A stretch of DNA of 64,000 nt from Symbiodinium natans (lineage: Eukaryota; Sar; Dinophyceae; Suessiales; Symbiodiniaceae). Of the stretch, positions 62,901 to 64,000 are shown one piece after another. Location of the stretch: positions 173,501-237,500 of the forward strand of contig CAJNDS010002252.1 in assembly GCA_905221605.1 (NCBI GenBank), written 5' to 3'. The stretch's first letter is position 1, and each line of letters starts with the position of its first letter. Below the pieces are notes generated by a model. That model had not been told where the DNA came from, made no database searches, and saw nothing but the letters and a program-made list of their open reading frames with translations. Position numbers and translations under genes: made by a program.

Positions 62901-63570
62901 TCCCAGGACAGGAGGCTGTAGGAGCACCAGGGCGGAACCAGATCAGTGTCCAAACAGCAAAGAGCCAGAGAAAATATGTGACCCCCTCCCCTCGGGCCTT
63001 CCAGTGAAAAGGGGAGGACTGCAAAAGCAGGAAAGATTGTGCAGATCGCCAGGGCGGACCAGGTCAGCGACTGCAATGTGGGAAAATACAATCCGCACTG
63101 GGCTATGGCAGAGACAGGGAGGACCACAAGGGAAACTACTCACCCGCTCGAACCACAACGCCTGGGGTTCAGGGTTTAGGGTTTAGGGTTCGGTTCAGGC
63201 GAGCTTGTAGGGCGCATGTCCCTAAACCCTAAACCCTGAACCCTAGCACCCTAAACCCTAATTAAACCCTAAACCCTAAACCCTAAACCCCAGCACCCTA
63301 AACTAAGAAGATGTTCCAAATCTTCAAGCCCTTCCACGCAAGCCCTGAAGTCTTCAAGCCCTTCCACGCAAGCCCTAAACTAAGAAGATGTTCCAAATCT
63401 TAACCCTAAACCCTAAACCCTAAACCCTAAACCCTAAACCCTAAACCCTAAACCCTAAACCCTAAACCCTAAACCCTCTGAAGGCAACGGCACGGTGGTC
63501 TGCTGGGGTGACGAGTCCGTGGGCGGGAACTGCGAGCAGGTGCAGTCAAGCCTCAGGACTCCTTTTGCAG
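38091..63570 (+). CDS. Ubiquitin-like plus RCC1-like repeat gene, 17 micro-exons (partial)
   Basis: Exons: 38091-38155, 39285-39348, 39515-39590, 40037-40071, 41433-41513, 41765-41836, 42487-42538, 43140-43217, 43699-43778, 44189-44221, 44756-44810, 45474-45500, 47770-47811, 48970-49039, 49898-49914, 51201-51267, 63484-~63570. Exons 1-4 give a ubiquitin-like start (LSGRQAAVEAELE...ADDQILT). From exon 5 the product is a ~50-residue repeat of the form VQEQLxxVxxLxAxxxAFAALLGDGSVVTWGxPxxGGDSSA, typical of dinoflagellate RCC1/HERC2-like proteins. Every proposed join keeps the frame, and the spacing between V of xxV and AF stays at 8 in five joined repeats. Donors: about 8 GC, 5 GT, 3 GA; acceptors are AG|G except at exons 2 and 13. 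Introns run from ~250 bp to 12.2 kb. A beta-propeller or repeat scaffold is likely; the substrate is unknown. The gene continues past the window. Confidence 0.85.
39285..39348 (+). CDS. RCC1-like gene exon 2
   Basis: Encodes AELLQIAERKFRAQQPGCDK. Acceptor GCGAG|TGG keeps phase with exon 1. An AG|G at 39275 is the alternative but breaks phase. GT donor at 39349. Confidence 0.6.
39515..39590 (+). CDS. RCC1-like gene exon 3
   Basis: 76 nt. Acceptor ATGAG|G, GC donor. Encodes KAIDSESCLRWLLTAAGDTL and a short helical end. Confidence 0.65.
39880..39990 (-). repeat. CCCTAAG variant array
   Basis: About 11 consecutive CCCTAAG units; a shorter run lies at 39205-39248. Confidence 0.9.
40037..40071 (+). 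CDS. RCC1-like gene exon 4
   Basis: 35 nt. Acceptor GGCAG|G, GA donor after CT. Encodes VGDVGLADDQI; Leu is completed at 41433. Confidence 0.68.
40436..40562 (-). repeat. CCCTATAAA array
   Basis: About 14 units of 9-bp CCCTATAAA; a related run is at 40090-40215. It mirrors the TTTATAGGG arrays at 18-19 kb. Confidence 0.9.
41260..41358. repeat. C-rich tract
   Basis: Nearly pure C with single T or A interruptions, bounded by a CCCTAAA array. Proline-rich ORFs here are artefacts. Confidence 0.85.
41433..41513 (+). CDS. RCC1-like gene exon 5
   Basis: 81 nt. Acceptor CCAAG|G. Encodes TALTKVRQPVVSSQ and EEFAMVLEDGSV, the first RCC1-like unit. A GA donor gives GSVR|TWG across to exon 6. Confidence 0.8.
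41537..41622 (+). repeat. G-strand telomeric array after RCC1-like exon 5
   Basis: 12 perfect TTTAGGG units starting 24 bp after the GA donor. Confidence 0.92.
41765..41836 (+). CDS. RCC1-like gene exon 6
   Basis: 72 nt. Acceptor CGAAAG|G, GA donor. Encodes TWGQPHYFFSDLTP and VQGKLKNVQ. Confidence 0.8.
41977..42025. mobile_element. MITE, GGGATGTTC family, left half
   Basis: TTGGGATGTTCCCCCTTATA then AACAGTCCTTAATTGGGAT; the right arm is absent and C-strand repeats follow. Confidence 0.7.
42487..42538 (+). CDS. RCC1-like gene exon 7
   Basis: 52 nt. Acceptor CCTCAG|G directly on the C-strand array; GC donor after GTG. Encodes IAASKSAFAALLGDGSV. Reading past the donor hits a stop. Confidence 0.88.
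42557..42890 (+). repeat. G-strand telomeric array after RCC1-like exon 7
   Basis: Ten perfect units, then TTTGGGG, TCTAGGG and TTCAGGG variants. With 43020-43130 it forms complementary intron ends. Confidence 0.92.
43020..43130 (-). repeat. C-strand telomeric array before RCC1-like exon 8
   Basis: About 15 CCCTAAA units ending nine bases before the acceptor AG. Confidence 0.92.
43140..43217 (+). CDS. RCC1-like gene exon 8
   Basis: 78 nt, 26 full codons. Acceptor GCCGAG|G, GC donor. Encodes VTWGSPDRGGDSAAVQEQLQ and EVAQLQ. Confidence 0.9.
43699..43778 (+). CDS. RCC1-like gene exon 9
   Basis: 80 nt. Acceptor AGAAG|G, GT donor. Encodes ANKWAFAALRSDKTVVTWGD and PEKGGE. It joins as LQ|ANKWAFAAL. 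Confidence 0.88.
44189..44221 (+). CDS. RCC1-like gene exon 10
   Basis: 33 nt. Acceptor AGCAG|G, GC donor. Encodes AVRGQLADVQ. It is the one exon with no telomeric array nearby on either side. Confidence 0.75.
44756..44810 (+). CDS. RCC1-like gene exon 11
   Basis: 55 nt. Acceptor CAGAG|G, GT donor. Encodes LYSTRVAFAALLGDGTVV. The join with exon 10 keeps eight residues between V and AF. Confidence 0.85.
45474..45500 (+). CDS. RCC1-like gene exon 12
   Basis: 27 nt. Acceptor TCAAG|G, GC donor. Encodes AWGDPERGG; joins as GTVV|AWGD. Confidence 0.75.
45501..47769. other. Intron between RCC1-like exons 12 and 13
   Basis: G-strand array at 45540-45660, mixed unique DNA to 46190, C-strand array, then unique DNA at 46485-47070 with a diverged inverted repeat, then C-strand arrays. 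No exon is recognised inside. Confidence 0.55.
46200..46480 (-). repeat. C-strand telomeric array
   Basis: About 35 CCCTAAA units with occasional CCCTAA and CCCAGAA variants, inside the intron between exons 12 and 13. Confidence 0.92.
47290..48270 (-). repeat. C-strand telomeric arrays around RCC1-like exon 13
   Basis: Near-continuous CCCTAAA, CCCTCAA, CCCTATAAA and CCCCAAA units with exon 13 embedded at 47770-47811. Exon 13 is C-strand on both sides. Confidence 0.88.
47770..47811 (+). CDS. RCC1-like gene exon 13
   Basis: Encodes ALGRVQGLQ and joins as LQ|ATDYAF in exon 14. The start is uncertain: 47770 (GGAG|C) keeps the usual repeat length, 47785 (CCGAG|G) has the usual acceptor but shortens the repeat. 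GC donor at 47812. Confidence 0.6.
48686..48705. mobile_element. MITE, GGGATGTTC family, end fragment
   Basis: Only TTGGGATGTTCCCCCCTACA remains, 100 bp upstream of the full copy at 48809. Confidence 0.5.
48764..48794 (+). repeat. T(16)G(15) tract
   Basis: Preceded by TTTTGGGG units and followed by TTTGGGGTTTTAGG, next to a full MITE copy. Confidence 0.9.
48809..48910. mobile_element. MITE, GGGATGTTC family, full copy
   Basis: 102 bp, TTGGGATGTTCCCC...GGTGAACATCCCA, inner arms AACAGTCCTTAAT and ACTAAGGACTGTT. Confidence 0.85.
48970..49039 (+). CDS. RCC1-like gene exon 14
   Basis: 70 nt. Acceptor CTGTAG|G on the C-strand array, GT donor. Encodes ATDYAFAALLADGSVVSWGH then RDH; a stop follows in frame if read through. 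Confidence 0.88.
49130..49890. other. Intron between RCC1-like exons 14 and 15
   Basis: Contains GGGTATATGTA-type direct and inverted repeats (49155-49275), a dispersed repeat (49358-49452) related to 50121-50212, and a C-A tract at 49552-49571. An 81-codon plus frame at 49582 resembles nothing. Confidence 0.5.
49898..49914 (+). CDS. RCC1-like gene exon 15, 17-nt micro-exon
   Basis: Acceptor GCTGAG|G, GC donor. It supplies only GGDSSA between DHG and VQDQL, exactly the missing consensus residues. Confidence 0.7.
50437..50540. mobile_element. MITE, GGGATGTTC family, full copy
   Basis: About 104 bp, CGGGATGTTCCTCC...GGGAGAACTTCCCA, inner arms AACAGTCCTTATT and ATTAAGGACTGCT. Confidence 0.82.
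50890..51195 (-). repeat. C-strand telomeric array before RCC1-like exon 16
   Basis: 300 bp of CCCTAAA with CCCCAAA and CCCCGAAA variants; the last 11 units are perfect and end 15 bases before the acceptor. Confidence 0.92.
51201..51267 (+). CDS. RCC1-like gene exon 16
   Basis: 67 nt. Acceptor CCGAAG|G, GC donor. Encodes VQDQLTDVKLLRSSDSAFAA then LR. The LINE-bearing 12.2-kb intron starts here. Confidence 0.88.
51302..51560 (+). repeat. G-strand telomeric array at the start of the LINE-bearing intron
   Basis: TTTAGGG with TTTGGGG and TTTAGGGG variants, beginning 35 bp after the exon 16 donor and running to the LINE. Confidence 0.92.
51561..51571. repeat. Target-site duplication, left copy
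   Basis: GGGGTTCAGGG, identical to 63164-63174. It is a telomeric variant also found elsewhere (for example near 42777), so chance identity cannot be excluded. Confidence 0.65.
51664..52050 (-). CDS. LINE ORF3 C-terminal zinc-finger segment (frameshifted)
   Basis: Continuation of ORF3 in a second frame. It encodes ACPVCLTQFWTNRRLCRHLQ and the following His, a C2H2-like finger of the kind found behind RT in LINEs. Upstream in this frame AQCSRRFPTKQTLSAHLFAQ looks like a second finger whose first Cys lies in a different frame, marking a one-base shift near 52065-52080. Confidence 0.75.
   Translation of the reverse strand: MSAHLFAQHRLRCQASEYAAGTACPVCLTQFWTNRRLCRHLQHDSTVCLTRMVEHDFRSTDFVPLKDSELCQSLPAVRLSGPLLPLARPLEEIANEIVDSAVFAERLSKGWHSPAVARWLEASAALHI
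51903..57116 (-). CDS. LINE ORF3: RNase H, AP endonuclease and reverse transcriptase
   Basis: 1737 codons. Residues ~60-170 share the ORF2 module. RNase H is at ~360-530: FTDGSFE, YSAEIQAAI, LWTDNSAV and NELADRVAK give the D-E-D-D set. An APE-type endonuclease is at ~595-850: SYNVQ, GMQETR, FVDANAQ, HRIDYIAL and DHYPV. RT is at ~1080-1480: RAIALMDGPGKQLRK, LFLDVASAYYRV (first Asp, ~1225) and WADDTAMLF (~1369, W where F/Y is usual). RNase H before the endonuclease is not the usual LINE order (EN-RT-RH). The last ~55 codons are out of frame because a 1-base shift near 52070 moves the C-terminal zinc finger to another frame. It may be translated by reinitiation or frameshift from ORF2. Confidence 0.92.
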   Translation of the reverse strand: MCLQEFDPDAQAHDMHHPALPGGLGSLVSCCADHLTAQRSQALQISPGHFDDAIDRAFLAGIRNTMALNDAPLRRCTIFDARRHHTIRYFDPTGRPEFLVADILASAPEPVRVLHFVQSNIPGFPTPQFILTFASALPGWLTIPVDGRALGHGLCTLNVCPGISWTALGESLTEDCQTATDCSQLGNDVTARAASDQLILRTATEQLPNPLPQLLETVEWIRASGRPPPPPIPVAGTQGPDQEPMQHPSVSIPTDAPEQGRRDCAVTKQNLSGTDMPPQTTAAIACVATAFGRRHVPSTKTVAIRIADALPASTEPLQQVKDAMRDVQYPWLQFWERDISVVPDVPPGMQAYFRQLKPVCAPPVCVHVFTDGSFETPKGIASAGWAVVVVLETLSEGTSAYHLMGFRGGSTTDFAKQAIGAEFSSYSAEIQAAIVACTWFLSVPPDCPVHLWTDNSAVFQIINGTASPGSPSETLSLPERLRCLVHLVQACKHSLTAGWLPGHAGNPFNELADRVAKAASKNQMPTQMLSKTLWRVVASVYLPWMWMLPGAASDLPSLEHIIQGQYEPADPVPADCFPVNPADEAEEVKMTADVRVALHFVSYNVQSLLTCREIVLQQLIDRHVTVCGMQETRARTASQCQSRHFFEFASAAVNGEGGCSLLFARNLPYAKVKGKALHFSKDHFRCVLADHRRLAVTVTAPHCTMLCLVAHAPHSGASHCEIREWWDKLHRDVLPFTKDRQCIGFVDANAQVGSVTDDSVGNHAAALENFSGECFRDWMGRFQLFAPSTFFNRVGACVPAAAEPTWTSPKGTQHRIDYIALPQSWQMSYLAPTVCEDFVTMTIDHYPVSVKCDMQLIASTATPGSKGLGLPLEPDALPEEAKHVLLGAIQHLPLHPWHHNVHKHTQSVYDAVRLAAQDAKLAAPRTRKCRPFLSDTSKFWLESERAMGRAVRTFNRLFRRAQLGACMRAWRGQTPFRTREGWSVAQVQLMRQRAIQRAAQPFDSKAFFKAISALRPPGKRVRKPFQPLIVDPDRADAGPVDLAITQRTHFAQLEAGISTTSDEYLEAANSRYQNPRPPGTFRLQDLPSLFELERSLRSAKNGKAPGPNAIPEWIWKLDVPAAARAFYPIFLKAHVRLCEPIQFKSTALIAMFKGKGAMTCVHNFRAIALMDGPGKQLRKGVRRELVAALPENDLMQGGIPGSLLQAAHHVVRTYVSLAAHAQTSSAVLFLDVASAYYRVLRQSLWESGPEDDAALCTLLARLQVAPDAVHEVCGWLHQANLLQQAPPHTSRLVREFLSGTFFQMRGAPGTIATGAGTRPGDAIADLLFALVQADFLRNVQCRLRQEGLTEDPLQSRAGLDNMLLSPVWADDTAMLFADGSASALLPKIRSVLTVVHECFLTRGMQPNYSKGKTELLLSFRGKGAPALRRRIHVREGGTLRFLDKEQRQITVGCVRSYLHLGGRIEDRPSVLADVVQHIASGLRQIKPLARPFLRSPLIPLESRKLCLQSLALTAACCTSATWGPMTLHERDAWRKGYTTLHRLLGRDDRWTGKPSLPGEVAVCRHFGCPSPVAFLRGQRLLHFSRIVPGHHTLYALMRADLAFGDVAWLSLLRQDLDWLALNARVPAWATEDFPNGALRWAVEQPVAIRSAVKKALRGVDKGTHEPLWQKSEEEGPLRNAHGGSRPSKLCLRTCLHSTVCVARHRNMPQGPPALCALPNFGPIAAFAGTYSTTAQSA
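57097..61518 (-). CDS. LINE ORF2: large protein of unknown function with repeated modules
   Basis: 1473 codons from an ATG overlapping the ORF1 stop. No enzyme motif is recognised. The module LPSLQIVLEP...WVVLPIDAR (near residues 330-360) resembles FPTPQFILTF...WLTIPVDGR in the N-terminus of ORF3. IFDARQQH (near 936) resembles IFDARRHH in ORF3 (near 77). LYVNG...REGDLVSASIV and VYING...QDGDMITVSSR form another internal pair. These point to tandem copies of an unnamed domain continuing into ORF3. Its size rivals the polymerase ORF, so it is probably needed by the element. The end overlaps ORF3 by 20 nt in another frame. Confidence 0.8.
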   Translation of the reverse strand: MSQLVMQGPNELRFGVEHHVPDLSIRHATDFVSPWIATFLGCQLEFEVSLQQCCCDDRHTFLPDPRLQEDEAQTYVQSPDEPLSNLAAWNALHFPSVQQIEAGCTVHSEQKEATGFVAKGPPRSNRHVQSHALALQVFFADTTPQSVTLRVPMVCLLARWRRDLNRILRPTVPSVFVEPVLTVRPCLEQCVLPPCSSLELAYRVDVRLFPGLSDVTHASAATNKVRTKDPIMCPLMQQVPVLSDEVGPCTIHLAPEAAHSPSLPSGLWLPAGFQHADLVALARAGTQHRQFAFFDLVDHVRTRSFGATWGLVDAIRDATQVTRAGPIGRVRVLRTPFAALPSLQIVLEPVGTAPDWVVLPIDARAAAGIFCCVLAPQAATGFAYMYQATQACPAIPEGAHRFVAQGRWSLHRSDGGRAGAFEAPVIDDDATLTLDTRCADGHASSDSQAESLSLDSTASSTTASSGTDALGGSAPFAVLFRPDDHPDELEVVFHAIGHHPWRHTFHRTVTSDEIARHAANRMLHATGQRAWKITLMPRQPCVAEVHLHVLVLSTASSACPFLLDARRIFGSQLASIRLLEATPGIDGDPHGLISAAESFLHETGLAEPTWAWHATSHRAAALVVPAFSGLTAAVEDALHIALQFPGLRQSVLRLSSMELPTCTSTTTTTTGVPTDEPFNFMVAPPRRTVARLGIPSASGTGIVVEVSLAWEAELQTIMHRLVQQAVVQQVLPAGHSIAVSQTQPEALASHRELLFFLVPPQPDPETCFVWVDLRPAASLAFVRINQIAGPSSVPIDRLNLRALYVNGHRWDSPCALREGDLVSASIVPQAPDIRPPDLVADLVSGLQAAFVPLPLPTDINRGLEPALDLEITSAFHWESAIAARMRSLGFIRGRTFFVLIGPGMAYTASMGEDRPTLAAVADWAETWLGTWSFPCKIFDARQQHRGRWVFVAVPATMEPREHYVHIVDHRPALAAYVVPHGCTPARLACLVPLESTTRGRPVPGAPYFAAFWPAWDPADSVFLGLRNPPTQPAQGTVTGQQHLRWRRRAFISCPNVPPSAYGRPSNRRLDYSPNSEGGASSSNNPHVDSTTRTTTAVFVPPRRLAFSIVTGPAIACREVQEVSIPHLTQDLADMLEAHILHNRAPRQGALRLAQVCPCHTNYCEVIILWHPMDLDIQVVIDSGAAGGGLRHVAVDADQDPIALVDPRFLGAGACVYINGIPYEAFRGLLQDGDMITVSSRALPIPALSRTALFRKWPCLGLLAIDIPTPNPYLMHDATARLLELQRTMQDALEHRAIRLGLWLVPSREAIIYNRCRGEVLLHAQGRLLASLHQVQEAIGLIDEWRDIREVRDLRAMSQDAALFMARDGFELRMCWHLVPVPYSLQEFLVWPVDADNVDRVALLPTSAHLSVVPTLRPTHGHIHSLQRRDSNRGGQGTSLLQIPSAELTARRPPSPCSAIAAQAPPARYVPAGV
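61515..62810 (-). CDS. LINE ORF1: zinc-ribbon, coiled-coil RNA-binding protein candidate
   Basis: 431 codons. A C-x2-C-x10-C-x2-C zinc ribbon is at about residues 89-106 (CSHCRQN...YCGKCGG). A Gly/Lys/Arg-rich stretch follows (~130-185, GKGKGKEKGGKDG), then a long Ala/Glu/Gln-rich helix likely to be a coiled coil (~220-390), and a basic end (RDGSRTPRRKK) before an acidic tail. This layout matches nucleic-acid-binding ORF1 proteins of LINEs in role though not by homology. A longer open frame running through here from 63024 is a shadow. The stop overlaps the ORF2 start as ATGA. Confidence 0.75.
   Translation of the reverse strand: MWFANIPGPTRRQCEPASHRRQRSRTRARTLLRTFLDTEVGAPEQVQAAIHVLQGHHSGSVLPGRAQALLNSQAEMAQTTNGPWKCSHCRQNVKAQAQYCGKCGGHWSTSQEVAPYYHWERPAPPWQDSQSQRWKSPRRKNAHSPRRPGNGKGKGKEKGGKDGQSGKDGHRPEGKGKQQGHPPPLSALPAPPTSTVVACPKTTTTTSQSQPSPEKQQLEALVQSLSKVRESIPMETKALLDSMQKDDAQVAAKSLHRAVAAQANAKQHLAKVRAEREQYLGAWLTYIEQVTDMMDKQLSEQEAVLDGYAEAEIQWAQALQTATTDLNRLVADAPPGTAEQEEATIEESEAMVVSAVETENRMAVEKEQYRASAAMLKGALATVRAKAAERVESAKRDGSRTPRRKKPAVVDLRDEEEDKAPAAAPPGGASA
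62811..63163 (-). other. Probable 5' UTR of the LINE
   Basis: About 350 bp without a convincing gene between the right duplication and ORF1. An internal promoter is expected here but no motif was recognised. Confidence 0.5.
63164..63174. repeat. Target-site duplication, right copy
   Basis: GGGGTTCAGGG against the 5' end of the LINE, matching the left copy. Confidence 0.65.
63175..63480. repeat. Telomeric arrays between the LINE and RCC1-like exon 17
   Basis: A short G-strand run at 63175-63192, then C-strand arrays at 63220-63305 and 63400-63478. Between them lies a nested repeat: a unit AACTAAGAAGATGTTCCAAA at ~63301 and ~63372 encloses two copies of TTCAAGCCCTTCCACGCAAG. Confidence 0.85.
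63484..63570 (+). CDS. RCC1-like gene exon 17 of those seen
   Basis: Acceptor CTGAAG|G completes Gly of ALR|GNGTVVCWGDE. It continues VGGNCEQVQSSL. It ends at a GT donor after 63570 or a GA donor after 63557. The next exon lies outside the window. Confidence 0.82.
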
Positions 63571-64000
63571 GTTGGGGTTTAGGGTTTAGGGTGTAGGGTT
63601 TAGGGTTTAGGGTTTAGGGTTCAGGGCTTCGAGTCCCCTCCGCCCCGAAGAACCCCGAGACCCCTCCAGCCAGCCTTGGGACCTTGGAGCCGCGAGACCC
63701 TAGAAGCCCTAAACCCCCATACACTTCACCCTAGAAGCCCTATAGATCCTATTAACCTCACACCCTAAACTCGACAAGCCCTAGAAACTAGAAACCCTAT
63801 AAACCCTATAAACCCGATTGACCCTGTATACCCTATAGACCCTATAATTCCTGTAAACCCTATATACCCTATAAACCCCATGAACCCTAAAAACCCTACA
63901 AACCCTACAAACCCTACAAACCCTATATACCTTCCCCTAGAAGCCCTAAATACCCTATAAACCCTATATACCCTATATACCCCATATACCCTTTCGACCC
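63571..64000. other. Intron after RCC1-like exon 17, to the window end
   Basis: G-strand array at 63575-63625, then degenerate C-strand CCCTATAAA and CCCTACAAA units to the edge. No further exon is visible. Confidence 0.6.

Larger units (their letters stand above)
51572..63163 (-). mobile_element. 11.6-kb LINE (non-LTR retrotransposon) with three ORFs
   Basis: It reads right to left: 5' UTR (about 62811-63163), ORF1 (zinc ribbon, coiled coil), ORF2 (unknown, 1473 codons), ORF3 (RNase H, endonuclease, RT, zinc finger), and a short 3' UTR. GGGGTTCAGGG flanks both ends (51561-51571, 63164-63174), which fits an 11-bp target-site duplication of a telomeric variant. The 3' end carries ~2.5 copies of a CGAAAGC-type unit (51572-51592). 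It lies antisense in the intron between exons 16 and 17 of the RCC1-like gene. Only one clear internal frameshift (near 52070) was seen, so it looks young. Confidence 0.88.

Noticed and set aside
61519-63024. N-terminal 500 codons of the long minus frame running from 63024 to 57097
   Set aside because: This part is the shadow of ORF1: its sequence is Gly/Trp/Arg-biased while the other frame gives a zinc ribbon and coiled coil. Real ORF2 starts at the ATGA overlap at 61518.
1-64000. tRNA, rRNA or spliced-leader RNA genes
   Set aside because: No cloverleaf-like or conserved rRNA segment, and no match to the dinoflagellate spliced-leader sequence, was noticed by eye.

Overview
ORGANISM. The window looks like nuclear DNA of a dinoflagellate (Suessiales/Symbiodinium-like is my best guess). 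The reasons are Arabidopsis-type telomere repeats (TTTAGGG), tiny exons joined at GC and GA as well as GT donors with AG|G acceptors, a gene built from AFAALLGDGSVVTWG-type RCC1-like repeats behind a ubiquitin-like start, and very large Copia and LINE elements. No bacterial operon, rRNA or tRNA gene, or CRISPR array was seen. LAYOUT. (1) 22-11630, minus strand: a complete Ty1/Copia-class LTR retrotransposon with 228-bp LTRs differing at one base. It encodes Gag-protease-integrase, then a 2OG-Fe(II) dioxygenase-like domain, then RT-RNase H with a membrane-anchored tail. Four single-base frameshifts break the frame. It sits inside a telomeric repeat tract. (2) 11.8-35.5 kb, plus strand: 24 proposed exons of 24-76 nt. 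Those from 24.2 kb on encode an NHL-repeat protein; those before it have no recognised domain but keep phase at most joins, so they may be the 5' part of the same gene. (3) 38.1-63.6 kb, plus strand: 17 proposed exons of 17-81 nt encoding a ubiquitin-like domain followed by RCC1-like repeats. The reading frame holds at every join I propose and the family consensus is rebuilt across the joins. (4) 51572-63163, minus strand: an 11.6-kb LINE with three ORFs, inserted in the last complete intron of that gene and flanked by an 11-bp duplication. MAIN POINT. What first looks like 50 kb of interstitial telomeric DNA reads as introns. Most exons are preceded by CCCTAAA-strand repeats (about 23 of the 28 best exons) and many are followed by TTTAGGG-strand repeats (about 17 of 28), both counted by hand. 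The two ends of many introns are therefore complementary in the transcript. The introns also carry a ~102-bp inverted-repeat MITE family, a second inverted-repeat family, locally homogenised variant telomeric arrays, and T(n)G(n) tracts. HOW IT FITS. Both host genes run on plus and both retrotransposons on minus. The LINE-bearing intron still joins exons in frame, so the gene survives the insertion on paper. No transcript evidence is available here; all exon limits come from reading phase, splice dinucleotides and protein-family consensus.
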